From contig OZ248539.1 of NCBI GenBank assembly GCA_965234685.1, forward strand, positions 992,001 to 1,056,000: a DNA stretch of 64,000 nt. Direction: 5' to 3'. Positions 51,888 through 60,805 of this stretch are shown here, in pieces (position 1 is the stretch's first letter; the number at the start of each line of letters is the position of its first letter). This DNA comes from Fimbriimonas planktonicus. Lineage in GTDB: Bacteria; Armatimonadota; Fimbriimonadia; Fimbriimonadales; Fimbriimonadaceae. The translations under genes and the position numbers were made by a program. The notes beneath the pieces are model-generated. The model was given only the letters and a program-made list of their open reading frames with translations, was not told the origin of the DNA and searched no databases.

Positions 51888-52982
51888 GTGAACCGATTCG
51901 CATTTATCATCCATCCGCTCCATCCTAAGGACATTGCGAAGCAGTATCCGATGGCGCGGCATATGCCGGATTGGCTCATTGAAATGTACACCGCCCGCAA
52001 AGGGCCGATCTTGGTCAGCAAGATCTCTGGAATCAAGTCCAAAACCGGTGCCGAAGCCGAAGGCTGGTTCATTGGCTGCCCCCTCACCCCGGCCCAGATG
52101 ACGCAAAAGCTTCCGCTAGAGCTGGTCTATGACCGACTCGTCCAGTGCACCGACATGGCGGCCGATCTAGGGGCAGACCTCGTTGGCCTTGGTGCGTTCA
52201 CAAGCGTAGTTGGGGACGGCGGAATCACGATCCGTGAGCGATCGAAGATTGCGGTCACCACGGGAAACAGCTACACCGTCGCAACCGCGATCGAAGGCAC
52301 GATCCGAGCTTGCCGGCTCCTTGAGATTGACACTAGCCAAGCGGTGCTCGCCGTCGTCGGAGCAACCGGTGCAATCGGCAAAACCTGTGCTCGGGCGTTG
52401 GCTCCGCAATTTGGACAAGTGCTCCTGGTCGGACGAGATCAGGAACGGACGGAACAAGTCGCCAGCGAAATTCCCGGCGCGATTGCGACTACTGAGGTTT
52501 CGCGCATTCGCGAGGCTGATGCGGTCATCGCAGTAACTTCATCCGATTCAGCGATTCTTTTGCCAGAACATTTCAAGCAGGGAGCGATTGTGTGCGATGT
52601 GGCCCGACCGAGAGATGTCTCCGTTAGAGTAGCAAAAGAGCGCCCCGACGTTTTGGTGATCGAAGGCGGCGTCGTCAAAGTTCCGGGCAACGTCAACTTC
52701 AACTTCGACTTTGGTTTCCCACCCGAAACCGCCTATGCCTGCATGAGCGAGACCATGATGCTCTCTCTGGAAGGCAACCCTGACCTCTACAGCTTTACAC
52801 TTGGTAAAGACGTGAGCCTTGAACAGGTCACGCAGATCTCCGGTTTGGCCGAGAAGCATGGCTTCGACCTTGCTGGGTTTAGGTCGTTCGAGAAAGAAGT
52901 CGATGCCATGAGCATCGATCGCGCGAGACGGGCACGAATCCTGTCGGGAAGCGTTCCACGCCTGTCCCGATCCGGGATCTAA
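51888..52982 (+). CDS. COG5322-like oxidoreductase, homologue of cyanobacterial acyl-ACP reductase
   Basis: 364 residues, GTG start. Organisation matches cyanobacterial long-chain acyl-ACP reductase (AAR): LGAFTSVVG, then TGNSYTVATAIEG, the Rossmann motif VVGATGAIGKTCAR (157-169), a VLVIEGGVVKVPGN segment and the C-terminal AYACMSETMMLSLEGN with C285 at the position of the catalytic Cys of AAR. FSFTLGKD-like SFTLGKDVSLEQV and HGFDLAGF also correspond. The family is a distant relative of shikimate/quinate dehydrogenases. Activity, whether acyl-ACP reduction to aldehyde or other, is inferred; AGGAG lies 16 bases upstream, an unusually long spacing. Confidence 0.75.
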   Translation: MNRFAFIIHPLHPKDIAKQYPMARHMPDWLIEMYTARKGPILVSKISGIKSKTGAEAEGWFIGCPLTPAQMTQKLPLELVYDRLVQCTDMAADLGADLVGLGAFTSVVGDGGITIRERSKIAVTTGNSYTVATAIEGTIRACRLLEIDTSQAVLAVVGATGAIGKTCARALAPQFGQVLLVGRDQERTEQVASEIPGAIATTEVSRIREADAVIAVTSSDSAILLPEHFKQGAIVCDVARPRDVSVRVAKERPDVLVIEGGVVKVPGNVNFNFDFGFPPETAYACMSETMMLSLEGNPDLYSFTLGKDVSLEQVTQISGLAEKHGFDLAGFRSFEKEVDAMSIDRARRARILSGSVPRLSRSGI

Positions 52983-52991
52983 ACAAGCGAC

Positions 52992-54239
52992 TTAGGCGCC
53001 ATTTTCCCGTCGAGCAACTAACGCAGCAAGAATCGGGTCGTTTGACTTGAGAGCAGCCACCTTTGCGCGACCGATATCGGTCGTCAAAAGCGATCGCAAT
53101 ACGGCGTCGGCCAGATCACCTTGCTCCGAAAGTTCGAGCTTCTGCAAAGTAGCCAGCAATGCGGAAACCAGCGTCGGTCGCTCGTTGCAGAGCTTCGCAA
53201 CTTCGGCCGCAATGCTTGGATTGCTAAGGGCTTGCGACAGAGCGCGATCGGCGCGAGGGCCGATGATGCCAGACGCGACTTTTGCCGTAACCAAGTCGAA
53301 CGTCGTCCTCTCTGTAAGCGCAGGGTCGCCAGAGAACTGAAGTCCACTGATAGAACTGTTTGCAAGCTCGCGTTCATCGGAGTACGCGTATTGCCAGAGC
53401 AGCCTCGTTGCGGACGGAGATCCAATTCGCCCGAGTCCCAGGGCCGATTGCGATCGCAGAGGAAGCGGCTCTTTCGCTTTGGAAAGCACGTCGCGGAAAA
53501 TGAACTCATTACGTGGATCGCCGATGCTGCTGAGCGCGGTTAGGAATGCCGCCCGATCAGCGGGAATCGCCTTCTTATAAAGCTCCTGTAGCTGGGAGGA
53601 AGCTTCTTGCGCTTTCAGCTTCCCAAGGGCATCGGCTGCACTTAGGACGATATCTTTGTTCTCGCCCTTCAACAAGGGCATCAAGGCAGGCACGGAAGGT
53701 GTCCCCTGCGAGACCAGAAAGCTCACAGCATTTGTTCGGGCATCCGCGACTTCCAGAGTTTTGATCACGAAGGGAATTGCGCTGGAGCCAAGGGTTTGGA
53801 TGGACTGCGTGATGGCAAGCTGCTGGAAGCTGCCACGCTCTTTGAGCTGGTCGGCGACCGCTTGTGGCTGTGTCTTTGCGAGCTTCGTTAGAGACTTTCC
53901 GAGCTCTGCACGAGCCTCGACATCGAAGTCGGCGAGCAGTTTTGCGATCAAGGTCGCCAGCTTTGGATCATCGTATCGGGCGATGTTCCGCGCCACGGAG
54001 ATCCGTTCTTCTGGCTTGAGATTCTTGAAGAACACCGCGACGTCGGGTCGGTCAGCCGCGGCGATAAAGAACTGCTTCTGACCGTCCGACTCTGGCCCGA
54101 CTGCAGTGCGGATGTCGGACTGCAGGGTGAACGTGTTGATCAGCGCGAGGGTGATTCCGATGCCCGAAATCACCAAGAGGGAACGTATCGTCCGCTGGAG
54201 CCGACTCACCGGACGCCGTTGTGCCGCAGACGATGCCAT
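52992..54239 (-). CDS. HEAT-repeat membrane-anchored protein
   Basis: 415 residues. Arg-rich N-terminus then one transmembrane helix (about 19-37, SLLVISGIGITLALINTF), with the rest helical repeats of HEAT type: paired helices with ARNIARYDDPKLATLIAKLL, LGSSAIPFVIKTLE, KDIVLSAADALGKLKA and ALGLGRIGSPSATRLL. Such proteins usually act as scaffolds. Orientation (N-in, repeats outside) is inferred. TACACT lies six bases before the ATG. Confidence 0.8.
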   Translation of the reverse strand: MASSAAQRRPVSRLQRTIRSLLVISGIGITLALINTFTLQSDIRTAVGPESDGQKQFFIAAADRPDVAVFFKNLKPEERISVARNIARYDDPKLATLIAKLLADFDVEARAELGKSLTKLAKTQPQAVADQLKERGSFQQLAITQSIQTLGSSAIPFVIKTLEVADARTNAVSFLVSQGTPSVPALMPLLKGENKDIVLSAADALGKLKAQEASSQLQELYKKAIPADRAAFLTALSSIGDPRNEFIFRDVLSKAKEPLPLRSQSALGLGRIGSPSATRLLWQYAYSDERELANSSISGLQFSGDPALTERTTFDLVTAKVASGIIGPRADRALSQALSNPSIAAEVAKLCNERPTLVSALLATLQKLELSEQGDLADAVLRSLLTTDIGRAKVAALKSNDPILAALVARRENGA

Positions 54240-54245
54240 TCCCTC

Positions 54246-54251
54246 AGTGTA
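54246..54251 (-). promoter_or_regulatory. -10-like TACACT before the HEAT-repeat gene
   Basis: TACACT ends six bases upstream of ATG 54239; the intervening GAGGGA directly abuts the ATG and is too close to serve as a Shine-Dalgarno sequence. Confidence 0.5.
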
Positions 54252-54280
54252 ACGAAACTACGCCGAAACGTGGTGACGGT

Positions 54281-54835
54281 TTAGAACGAAACTTTGACGT
54301 TCTGTCGTTCGATCGGATCTTCGATCTCGAAGAGGTCCTTTGGCTTGAAGCCGCTGGAGTTCGCGATGATGTTGCTTGGGAACGTCTCAATCTTCGTGTT
54401 GTACGAAGTGACCGTGTTGTTGTAGTACTGGCGAGCGAAGGAAATCTTGTTCTCCGTGCTCTTCAGCTCTTCCTGGAGCGAGAGCATGTTCTCGTTGCTT
54501 CGGAGCTCTGGGTACGCCTCAGAGAGGGCAAAGAGACCGGTAAGAGCCGAAGCGACCTGGCCTTCGGCGGCGGCCTTTTCGCCAACTGTATTGGCTCCAA
54601 GCGCACGGTTTCGAGCGGAGATGACTCGCTCAAGCGTGTCCTGCTCGTGCTTCATGTACCCCTTCACCGTTTCAACAAGGTTCGGGATAACGTCGTACCG
54701 ACGCTTGAGTTGAACGTCGATTTGGCTAAATGCGTTCTCGGTTTCGCGTCGAAGGCGAACCAGGCCGTTGTAGGCCGAGATGCCAAAAATCACAAGTGCG
54801 ACGATCACCGCGAGAAACACTAATACTGCCCACAT
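54281..54835 (-). CDS. LemA family protein
   Basis: 184 residues with an N-terminal membrane helix (about 3-22) and a helical body. Conserved LemA blocks: YNGLVRLRRETENAFSQIDVQLKRRYDVIPNLVETVKGY, ENMLSLQEELKSTENKISFARQYYND-like KISFARQYYNNTVTSYN, and FPSNIIANSSGFK. The function of LemA proteins is poorly known. TACCTT lies eight bases before the ATG. Transcribed with or next to the HEAT gene (41-base gap). Confidence 0.93.
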   Translation of the reverse strand: MWAVLVFLAVIVALVIFGISAYNGLVRLRRETENAFSQIDVQLKRRYDVIPNLVETVKGYMKHEQDTLERVISARNRALGANTVGEKAAAEGQVASALTGLFALSEAYPELRSNENMLSLQEELKSTENKISFARQYYNNTVTSYNTKIETFPSNIIANSSGFKPKDLFEIEDPIERQNVKVSF

Positions 54836-54843
54836 AGATGATG

Positions 54844-54849
54844 AAGGTA
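54844..54849 (-). promoter_or_regulatory. -10-like TACCTT before lemA-like gene
   Basis: TACCTT on the minus strand ends eight bases before ATG 54835, with no Shine-Dalgarno sequence. Confidence 0.35.
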
Positions 54850-54880
54850 CGTCTGAGCGTGCGGGCAGGTTGCGCGAATT

Positions 54881-55243
54881 TCATTTCGGGCTCATTTGCC
54901 GTAATTGAATCGATCCTTCGAACTCAAGTCGGAGAGTCTCCCCTGTACGAGAGAGCTTTGCCGGGGCCATAACTTCGGCGAGTCGCCCGTTCATTTGTTC
55001 GATCTTCAGTGTGCCATCGGGTTCGATCTGTCCTTCGAGCGGCAAACTGCGATCAACAAGGGTGAAGCGACCATCTGGTGAGACCGTCAGTTCCACACGC
55101 GTGGCCGTGTATTGAATCGACGGGTCCGTATTCGGAACAAAATCCAGGCTCCGTTTGCCTTCCCATTTTCCTGCGAACGGAGACACGGAGTTACATGCGC
55201 CGAACGCTAAGAGTAGCAGGAGCGAGACGGCTCGCCCGCCCAC
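54881..55243 (-). CDS. Putative lipoprotein of unknown function
   Basis: About 120 residues from GTG 55243. The hydrophobic start SLLLLLAFGAC ends in a lipobox-like FGAC; the mature part has a beta-rich pattern (FAGKWEGKRSLDF, RVELTVSPDGRFTLVD, GQIEPDGTLKIEQ, LSRTGETLRLEFEGS) like lipocalin/DUF-type stress lipoproteins. In-frame ATGs at 55276, 55273 and 55264 would overlap the divergent purL start and are less likely. No family assigned. Confidence 0.55.
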   Translation of the reverse strand: MGGRAVSLLLLLAFGACNSVSPFAGKWEGKRSLDFVPNTDPSIQYTATRVELTVSPDGRFTLVDRSLPLEGQIEPDGTLKIEQMNGRLAEVMAPAKLSRTGETLRLEFEGSIQLRQMSPK

Positions 55244-55249
55244 AACCGA

Positions 55250-55255
55250 TATACT
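55250..55255 (+). promoter_or_regulatory. -10 element TATACT of purL
   Basis: TATACT ends seven bases before ATG 55263. No Shine-Dalgarno sequence; leaderless start likely. Confidence 0.55.
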
Positions 55256-55262
55256 TCTCCCC

Positions 55263-57494
55263 ATGCCAGCCATCACCCCTGAAGTCTACAAGTCGATGGG
55301 CTTGAACGACTTCGAGTACTCGCTGATTCTTGAAAAGTTGGGACGGGAACCGTCGCTCACCGAATTGGGCATGTATGCGGTGATGTGGAGCGAGCACTGC
55401 GGCTATAAGTACTCGAGACCGGTATTGGCTTACTTCAAGAAGTACCGAGAGGCGATGGAAGGGGCAGGGCTCGAGAATGCGGGCATCGTAGATATCGGCG
55501 ACGGGCTCGGCATCACCATGAAGGTGGAATCGCACAACCACCCCAGCGCAGTCGAGCCATATCAAGGCGCGGCAACCGGCGTTGGCGGCATCATTCGCGA
55601 CATTCTCACAATGGGCGCACGGCCCATCGCGGCATTGAATTCTCTCCGATTTGGACCCCTTGAGGACGGTAAGGCGCCAAAGGAGGTCGTTGCTCGAAAC
55701 AAGTATCTGTTTGAGCACGTGGTCTCCGGAATTGCCGGCTACGGAAACTGCGTCGGCGTGCCGACGGTTGAGAACGAAATCGGCTTCCACCCCCGCTACA
55801 GCGGAAATCCGCTGGTCAACGCAATGTGCGTTGGCATCTTGCCGCTGGCCGAGATCACGACGGCCGCCGCAAGCGGCGTAGGGAATCCGGTCATCTATCT
55901 CGGCTCCGCAACCGGAAAAGACGGCATTCATGGCGCAACCTTCGCCAGCGACGCCCTGGGCGAAGACAATGAAGACAAGCGACCGAACGTTCAAATCGGC
56001 GATCCGTTTGCCGAAAAGCAACTGATTGAAGCCACGCTTGAAGCCCTCCAGACCGGAGCGATTGTCGCAATCCAGGACATGGGCGCGGCAGGATTGACCT
56101 GCTCAACCATCGAAATGGCAGCGAAGGGAGAGGTCGGGATGACGGTCGACCTCGACAAAGTCCCGATGCGCGAGTCGGACATGACTGCCTACGAGCTGAT
56201 GCTTAGTGAGAGCCAAGAGCGGATGCTGGCCGTGGCAGAACTTGGTCGAGAGCAGGAAGTGCTCGACGTGTTCCGAAAGTGGGGAGTCCATGCCGAAGTG
56301 ATTGGTCACGTCACAGCAGAGCGTGTGGTCACAGTGACGCGACACGGGGTGGTTGAGGCTTCGGTCTTCCCGAATGCACTCGCCGATGAATGCCCGACCT
56401 ACTCCAATGAACCGGTGGAGCCGGAGTACTTCCGAGAAGCGGCTAACTTTGATCCCGCCGCCTTGCCAGAAGTTGGCGTTGTTGAAGCGCTCAAAACGCT
56501 GTTGGCCTCGCCCGAAATTGCGAGTAAGCAGTGGGTCGATCATCAGTACGACCAGCAAGTCCAAACTCAAACCGTCCTCGGATTTGCCCGTGGCGATGCT
56601 GGCGTAATTGCGCCACGAGGTACGGAGAAGGGAATTTCGCTGTCTTTGAAGGGTAACGCCCGACAGGTGTATTTGCATCCGTACATCGGAGCAATCAACG
56701 CGGTGGCGGAAACGGCAAGGAACGTCGCTTGTACCGGCGCGATGCCTACGGCGGTTACAGATGGCCTCAATTTTGGCAATCCGCAGCATCCTCACGTGTA
56801 TTGGCAGTTCGATGGGGCGGTCAGGGGCATTGCTGACGCCTGCGAAGAATTCGAAACGCCGGTCATCAGTGGAAACGTGTCGTTCTACAACGAAAGCGAT
56901 CTGGGCGAGGTTTTGCCGACGCCGCTGATCGGAATGCTCGGAATCTTGGAATTGGCTAAAGACGCGGTGCCGAGTTATCCGACAGAGGCGTGTGAATTGG
57001 TTTTGGTCCAGGTTCCGTTTTCCGTCTCAAGCCAGCTCGGGCTTGGGGCATCCGCTTTTCTTTCGACCGTTCACGGGCTGGAAACGGGCTATCCAGAAAT
57101 GCCGAACATCGCTGGAGAACGATCACTTCATGGCTTCCTTGTAGAAGCAGCAGGTGGATCGATAATGGCTTCTGCACACAACGTTTCGGTCGGTGGAGTT
57201 GGTGTCGCTCTTGCCAAAATCTCCATCCGAAGTGGCCTTGGCGGAGCCTTCAATCTCAACCCGAGCGCATCCCAATTGTTTGCGGAAGTGCCAGGAACCG
57301 TGTTGATTGGAACGAACGACACAAACGTGCTACAAGCTCTCGCCGCCAAGTACGGGCTGATCACGACGGCCATCGGTAAACTGGCACCCGTAGAATTACT
57401 AGAATTCGTCGGTGAAGTTGATCGTGTTGCCGTGCCTATCACGGATTTACGTGATCCCTTCTTCCGTCAAATTCAGGTTTTAATGCGTGGGTAG
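55263..57494 (+). CDS. purL: Phosphoribosylformylglycinamidine synthase subunit PurL
   Basis: 743 residues, the small PurL form that works with PurS and PurQ in step four of purine synthesis. WSEHCGYKYS carries the conserved H45; ESHNHPSAVEPYQGAATGVGG is the ATP site; QDMGAAGLTCSTIEMA and the second half FLARG-like GFARGDAG, CTGAMPTAVTDGLNFGNP and SVGGVGVALAK are typical. ATG 55263 is chosen over an upstream in-frame 55155 because it matches the family N-terminus and follows the TATACT element. No purS or purQ nearby. Confidence 0.97.
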   Translation: MPAITPEVYKSMGLNDFEYSLILEKLGREPSLTELGMYAVMWSEHCGYKYSRPVLAYFKKYREAMEGAGLENAGIVDIGDGLGITMKVESHNHPSAVEPYQGAATGVGGIIRDILTMGARPIAALNSLRFGPLEDGKAPKEVVARNKYLFEHVVSGIAGYGNCVGVPTVENEIGFHPRYSGNPLVNAMCVGILPLAEITTAAASGVGNPVIYLGSATGKDGIHGATFASDALGEDNEDKRPNVQIGDPFAEKQLIEATLEALQTGAIVAIQDMGAAGLTCSTIEMAAKGEVGMTVDLDKVPMRESDMTAYELMLSESQERMLAVAELGREQEVLDVFRKWGVHAEVIGHVTAERVVTVTRHGVVEASVFPNALADECPTYSNEPVEPEYFREAANFDPAALPEVGVVEALKTLLASPEIASKQWVDHQYDQQVQTQTVLGFARGDAGVIAPRGTEKGISLSLKGNARQVYLHPYIGAINAVAETARNVACTGAMPTAVTDGLNFGNPQHPHVYWQFDGAVRGIADACEEFETPVISGNVSFYNESDLGEVLPTPLIGMLGILELAKDAVPSYPTEACELVLVQVPFSVSSQLGLGASAFLSTVHGLETGYPEMPNIAGERSLHGFLVEAAGGSIMASAHNVSVGGVGVALAKISIRSGLGGAFNLNPSASQLFAEVPGTVLIGTNDTNVLQALAAKYGLITTAIGKLAPVELLEFVGEVDRVAVPITDLRDPFFRQIQVLMRG

Positions 57495-57503
57495 GCAACG
57501 TGT

Positions 57504-58991
57504 ATGTCCTTGTTTAAAAAATCAATTATCGTAACGCTTGCGATTTCGCTCGCCACGGTGGGTCTGGCTCAGACGCCACCCCCGGTCGTGCAGGATCCGC
57601 CGGCAGCCGCTGCCACAACCCTTGAGAAGCGAGTCGCGGAGGCTGGCGACATGTATAAAGCTGGCAAGCTCAAGGAATCGATCACCGCTTTTGAAGCCCT
57701 GTACGTGGAAGCTCCAAACGCGATCACGGTCAAGTCTTGGCTTGGCTTCTTGTACGTTCGAGACAATCAGGCCGCAAAGGCAGTGCCCATCCTAGAAGCT
57801 GCGCGCACGCAGTCGCCAAACGACATCGAAGTTCTGAACAACTTGGGCACGGCATATACCGCCACCAAGGAGAACGACAAGGCCCTTGAGGTTTACAAGA
57901 TCGTTCGAGAAAAGGACGACAAGCGATTCGAGGCGTTCTACAACTCCGGAAACATCTTCCTTGAGCGACAAGACACGGCTCAAGCCGAGGCCATGTTTAA
58001 GCGGGCTAGCGAACTCAACCCAGAAGATGCTTTCGTTTGGAACAACTTTGGCATTTCTCAAGAGATGCAGAAGAACGACGTCGGCGCAAGCGAGGCTTAC
58101 GCGAAGGCAGCAACCCTGCGACCGGACAACGCTACCTTCTCCCGAAACGCTGGCATGTCGTTCATGCGGCAGCGAAAGTTTGATGCCGCCATTCCGTTCC
58201 TGGAGCGAGCGGTTGCCGCAAATCCGCAGGACGTCTCGGGCCGAGAAGTTTTGGTTGAGGCCTACGCCAAGGAAAAGCGATTTGCCGATGCAAGCCGAGT
58301 CAGCGCGGGCCTAGCCGATGCGAGAATCAACGATGCCCCTTATTGGTACAACGTAGGTTTCTTGAAGCAACAGCAGGGCGACGTCAAGGGCGCAAAAGTT
58401 GCCTACCAGAAGTCTCTTGCCATCAACGACAAAGACATCGACACGCTGACCAACCTCGGCATGTTGCAGTTCCGAGATACCGAGTTTGACGCCGCGCAGC
58501 GAACATTTAGCAAGCTGGTCGGTCTCGATCCGAAGTCGATCACCCATAAGCTGAACCTTGGAGCGGCCGCGGCCCAGAACCGAGATTACGCCGTTGCCGT
58601 TACGAACTGGAAAGAAGTCATCAAGTCCGATCCAAATCGCACTGACTTGCGACTAGAATTGGCGAACGCTCAGTGGGAGATTTCTGATTACGACGGTGCG
58701 TACGCGAACTTCAAGCTCGTCGCGGCTAAGGACAAGAAGAACGCAAACGCTCTAAACGGCATCGGTTTGTACTTCATGCAGATGGAAAAGTACGCGCAAA
58801 GCGAAGCTGCATTCCGTGGAAGCATTGAAGCAAATCCGAAATTCATCCCTTCCTATCTGAACCTGGCGTTCACGCTGGAGCGAATGAAACAGAAGAAAAA
58901 GGCCATCGATATCCTTGAGATGGCACAAAAAATCGCGCCGCAGGACATTGAAGTGAAGCGAGCCCTCGCGCGTATGCGAAACTCTAGCTAG
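57504..58991 (+). CDS. Secreted tetratricopeptide-repeat protein
   Basis: 495 residues with signal peptide about 1-22 (VGLAQ). The rest is about 12 TPR units of 34 residues, with motifs such as VLNNLGTAYTATKENDKALEVYK, FYNSGNIFLERQDTAQAEAMFKR, FVWNNFGISQEMQKNDVGASEAYAKA and SYLNLAFTLERMKQKKKAIDILE. Probable scaffold in the periplasm or cell envelope. Lies nine bases after purL and two before nadK, so co-transcribed with them. Confidence 0.9.
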   Translation: MSLFKKSIIVTLAISLATVGLAQTPPPVVQDPPAAAATTLEKRVAEAGDMYKAGKLKESITAFEALYVEAPNAITVKSWLGFLYVRDNQAAKAVPILEAARTQSPNDIEVLNNLGTAYTATKENDKALEVYKIVREKDDKRFEAFYNSGNIFLERQDTAQAEAMFKRASELNPEDAFVWNNFGISQEMQKNDVGASEAYAKAATLRPDNATFSRNAGMSFMRQRKFDAAIPFLERAVAANPQDVSGREVLVEAYAKEKRFADASRVSAGLADARINDAPYWYNVGFLKQQQGDVKGAKVAYQKSLAINDKDIDTLTNLGMLQFRDTEFDAAQRTFSKLVGLDPKSITHKLNLGAAAAQNRDYAVAVTNWKEVIKSDPNRTDLRLELANAQWEISDYDGAYANFKLVAAKDKKNANALNGIGLYFMQMEKYAQSEAAFRGSIEANPKFIPSYLNLAFTLERMKQKKKAIDILEMAQKIAPQDIEVKRALARMRNSS

Positions 58992-58992
58992 T

Positions 58993-59853
58993 TTGCGCAT
59001 TCACGTCGTAGCGAATATCCATCGGAAAGATGCTCTGAAAACGGCCCAGGACACCGGCGATTGGCTGGTGTCTCTGGGCCACTCTATCGGGTTTGAGACG
59101 GAGTCGGCCCGGGCGATGGGTCTGGCACCGCTACCCAACGATCAGTTTCCTCAGGCAGACCTGGTCATTGCCTTCGGCGGAGATGGGACCCTGATCCGCG
59201 CGGCGCACCTTTGCTCCCCTACGGGCACCCCGATTCTAGGCGTCTACTTCGGTCGCTTCGGCTTTGTAACTCAGTGCACCGCGCATGACCTGAAGCGCAC
59301 GGTCGAAGCCTTTATCGCCGGAGAATGCGAAGTCGAGAGCCGGATGATGATCCAGGCGAACTTGATGCGTTCGGGCACTCCGGTCGCCGTGCTTCATGCC
59401 CTGAACGAAGTTTCGCTCCAGCGAGCGGTCACGGCGCGAATGATGACCTTTCGCGTTTCGGTTGACGGCCATAAGCTCACGAGCTATCCAGCGGACGGCG
59501 TCTTGGTCAGTACGCCCACGGGCTCGACGGCTTACAATCTTTCGGCGGGTGGCCCGATTCTCGACCCGAACGTGCAGGCCATGGTCCTAACGGCAATTGC
59601 GCCGCACACCCTGTCGGCAAGAACCCTTGTGATTCGGCCAGACAGTGAAATCAGTCTTCGCGTGACCAGTGAAGGGGAATCGATGTTGTCCGTCGATGCG
59701 ATCACGAGGCTGCATTTGCTGAGTGGAGACGAGGTCCGTGTCACGCAAAGCCCGCGCGTGACAAACTTGGTGACCGTGTCAGATAACGACTTTCTTCTGA
59801 AACTCGGGCACCGGCTCTTTTGGAGCAAAGGAATGGTAGGAGACCCAAATTGA
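58993..59853 (+). CDS. nadK: NAD kinase
   Basis: 286 residues, TTG start one base after the TPR stop codon. NAD kinase signatures: FGGDGTLIRAAH (GGDG motif, 62-65, D64), GVYFGRFGFVT, and the second GGxTAYN block TPTGSTAYNLSAGGP. It phosphorylates NAD to NADP. The stop codon overlaps the TTG of the next gene. Cytoplasmic. Confidence 0.95.
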   Translation: MRIHVVANIHRKDALKTAQDTGDWLVSLGHSIGFETESARAMGLAPLPNDQFPQADLVIAFGGDGTLIRAAHLCSPTGTPILGVYFGRFGFVTQCTAHDLKRTVEAFIAGECEVESRMMIQANLMRSGTPVAVLHALNEVSLQRAVTARMMTFRVSVDGHKLTSYPADGVLVSTPTGSTAYNLSAGGPILDPNVQAMVLTAIAPHTLSARTLVIRPDSEISLRVTSEGESMLSVDAITRLHLLSGDEVRVTQSPRVTNLVTVSDNDFLLKLGHRLFWSKGMVGDPN

Positions 59854-60776
59854 GCAAGCCGCTACTTCAAATTTCGAACGTATCCGTTGAGTTTTCGGTT
59901 GGTGGTGGCGTCGTTCGCGCGCTGGATGGCGTTTCGCTGAGCGTTAATAAAGGTGAGACGGTCGCGGTTGTCGGTGAGTCGGGCTGCGGAAAAACGACCT
60001 TGGCCCGCGCCGTACTTGGGCTTCAACCGCTATCGGCTGGGGAAATTGAACTTGACGGCCTGAATGTGAAAGGTGCTTCCCGCGCTCTCGCCGAAAAGGT
60101 AGGCATGGTTTGGCAAGACCCTTACGCTAGCTTGAACCCGAAGTGGCCGGTCAGCAAGTCGGCTCTGGAACCCCAGCGAATCGTCGGGAAGCAGGGATCA
60201 GCCGCGACGATTTTCAAGGAAGTCGGATTGGACGATCGATTCCTAGATCGATATCCGCATCAACTTTCCGGTGGTCAGCGCCAGCGCGTTGCCATTGGCC
60301 GAGCGCTTGCCCTGAAGCCGCCACTAGTGATTTGCGATGAGCCTACGGCGGCTCTTGATCTCTCGATCCGTGCTCAAATTTTGAACTTGCTGAAAGACGT
60401 TCAGCAACAGGAAGGCTGCGCGTTCCTCTACATCTCGCATGACCTAACAACCGTTCGCTACCTTGCGGACCGCGTGGCCGTGATGTACTTGGGGCGAATC
60501 GTGGAGGAAGGAGTCACGGAAGAGGTCTTCAATCGGCCCAAGCACCCTTACACCCGCGCCCTACTCGAATCTGCGCCGACCCTCGAAAAGCTGATGCATT
60601 TGCCGGAGGCTCCACAAGGTGAGATTCCTGACCCACGAACAAGATTCCCGGGTTGTCGCTTCGCGGGAAGATGTCCAAACGCGCAGGAGCTTTGCATTAG
60701 TTCCGATCCCGTTGAATCCCGCGATGGCGATCATAGGTACTTTTGCCATTTCCCAGTACAAAACGCAAGTTCCTAA
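59850..60776 (+). CDS. OppF/DppF-type peptide ABC transporter ATPase (orphan)
   Basis: 308 residues from TTG 59850, which overlaps nadK's TGA (TTGA) and has GGTAGGAG upstream. Walker A GESGCGKTT (42-50), QDPYASLNP, signature LSGGQRQRVAIGRAL, Walker B LVICDEPTAALD, and the oligopeptide-transporter C-terminal motif (HPYTRALLESAP, then PGCRFAGRCP). Opp/Dpp importers need a partner ATPase, two permeases and a binding protein; none are in this window. A TTG at 59820 would add 10 residues with worse context. Confidence 0.9.
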   Translation: MSKPLLQISNVSVEFSVGGGVVRALDGVSLSVNKGETVAVVGESGCGKTTLARAVLGLQPLSAGEIELDGLNVKGASRALAEKVGMVWQDPYASLNPKWPVSKSALEPQRIVGKQGSAATIFKEVGLDDRFLDRYPHQLSGGQRQRVAIGRALALKPPLVICDEPTAALDLSIRAQILNLLKDVQQQEGCAFLYISHDLTTVRYLADRVAVMYLGRIVEEGVTEEVFNRPKHPYTRALLESAPTLEKLMHLPEAPQGEIPDPRTRFPGCRFAGRCPNAQELCISSDPVESRDGDHRYFCHFPVQNASS

Positions 60777-60805
60777 CGTCTTAATCTCTAGGAATTTCTC
60801 CCAGA

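Noticed and set aside
55155..55262. N-terminal extension of PurL
   Set aside because: The extension has no PurL similarity and lies upstream of the TATACT element; ATG 55263 gives the expected N-terminus.
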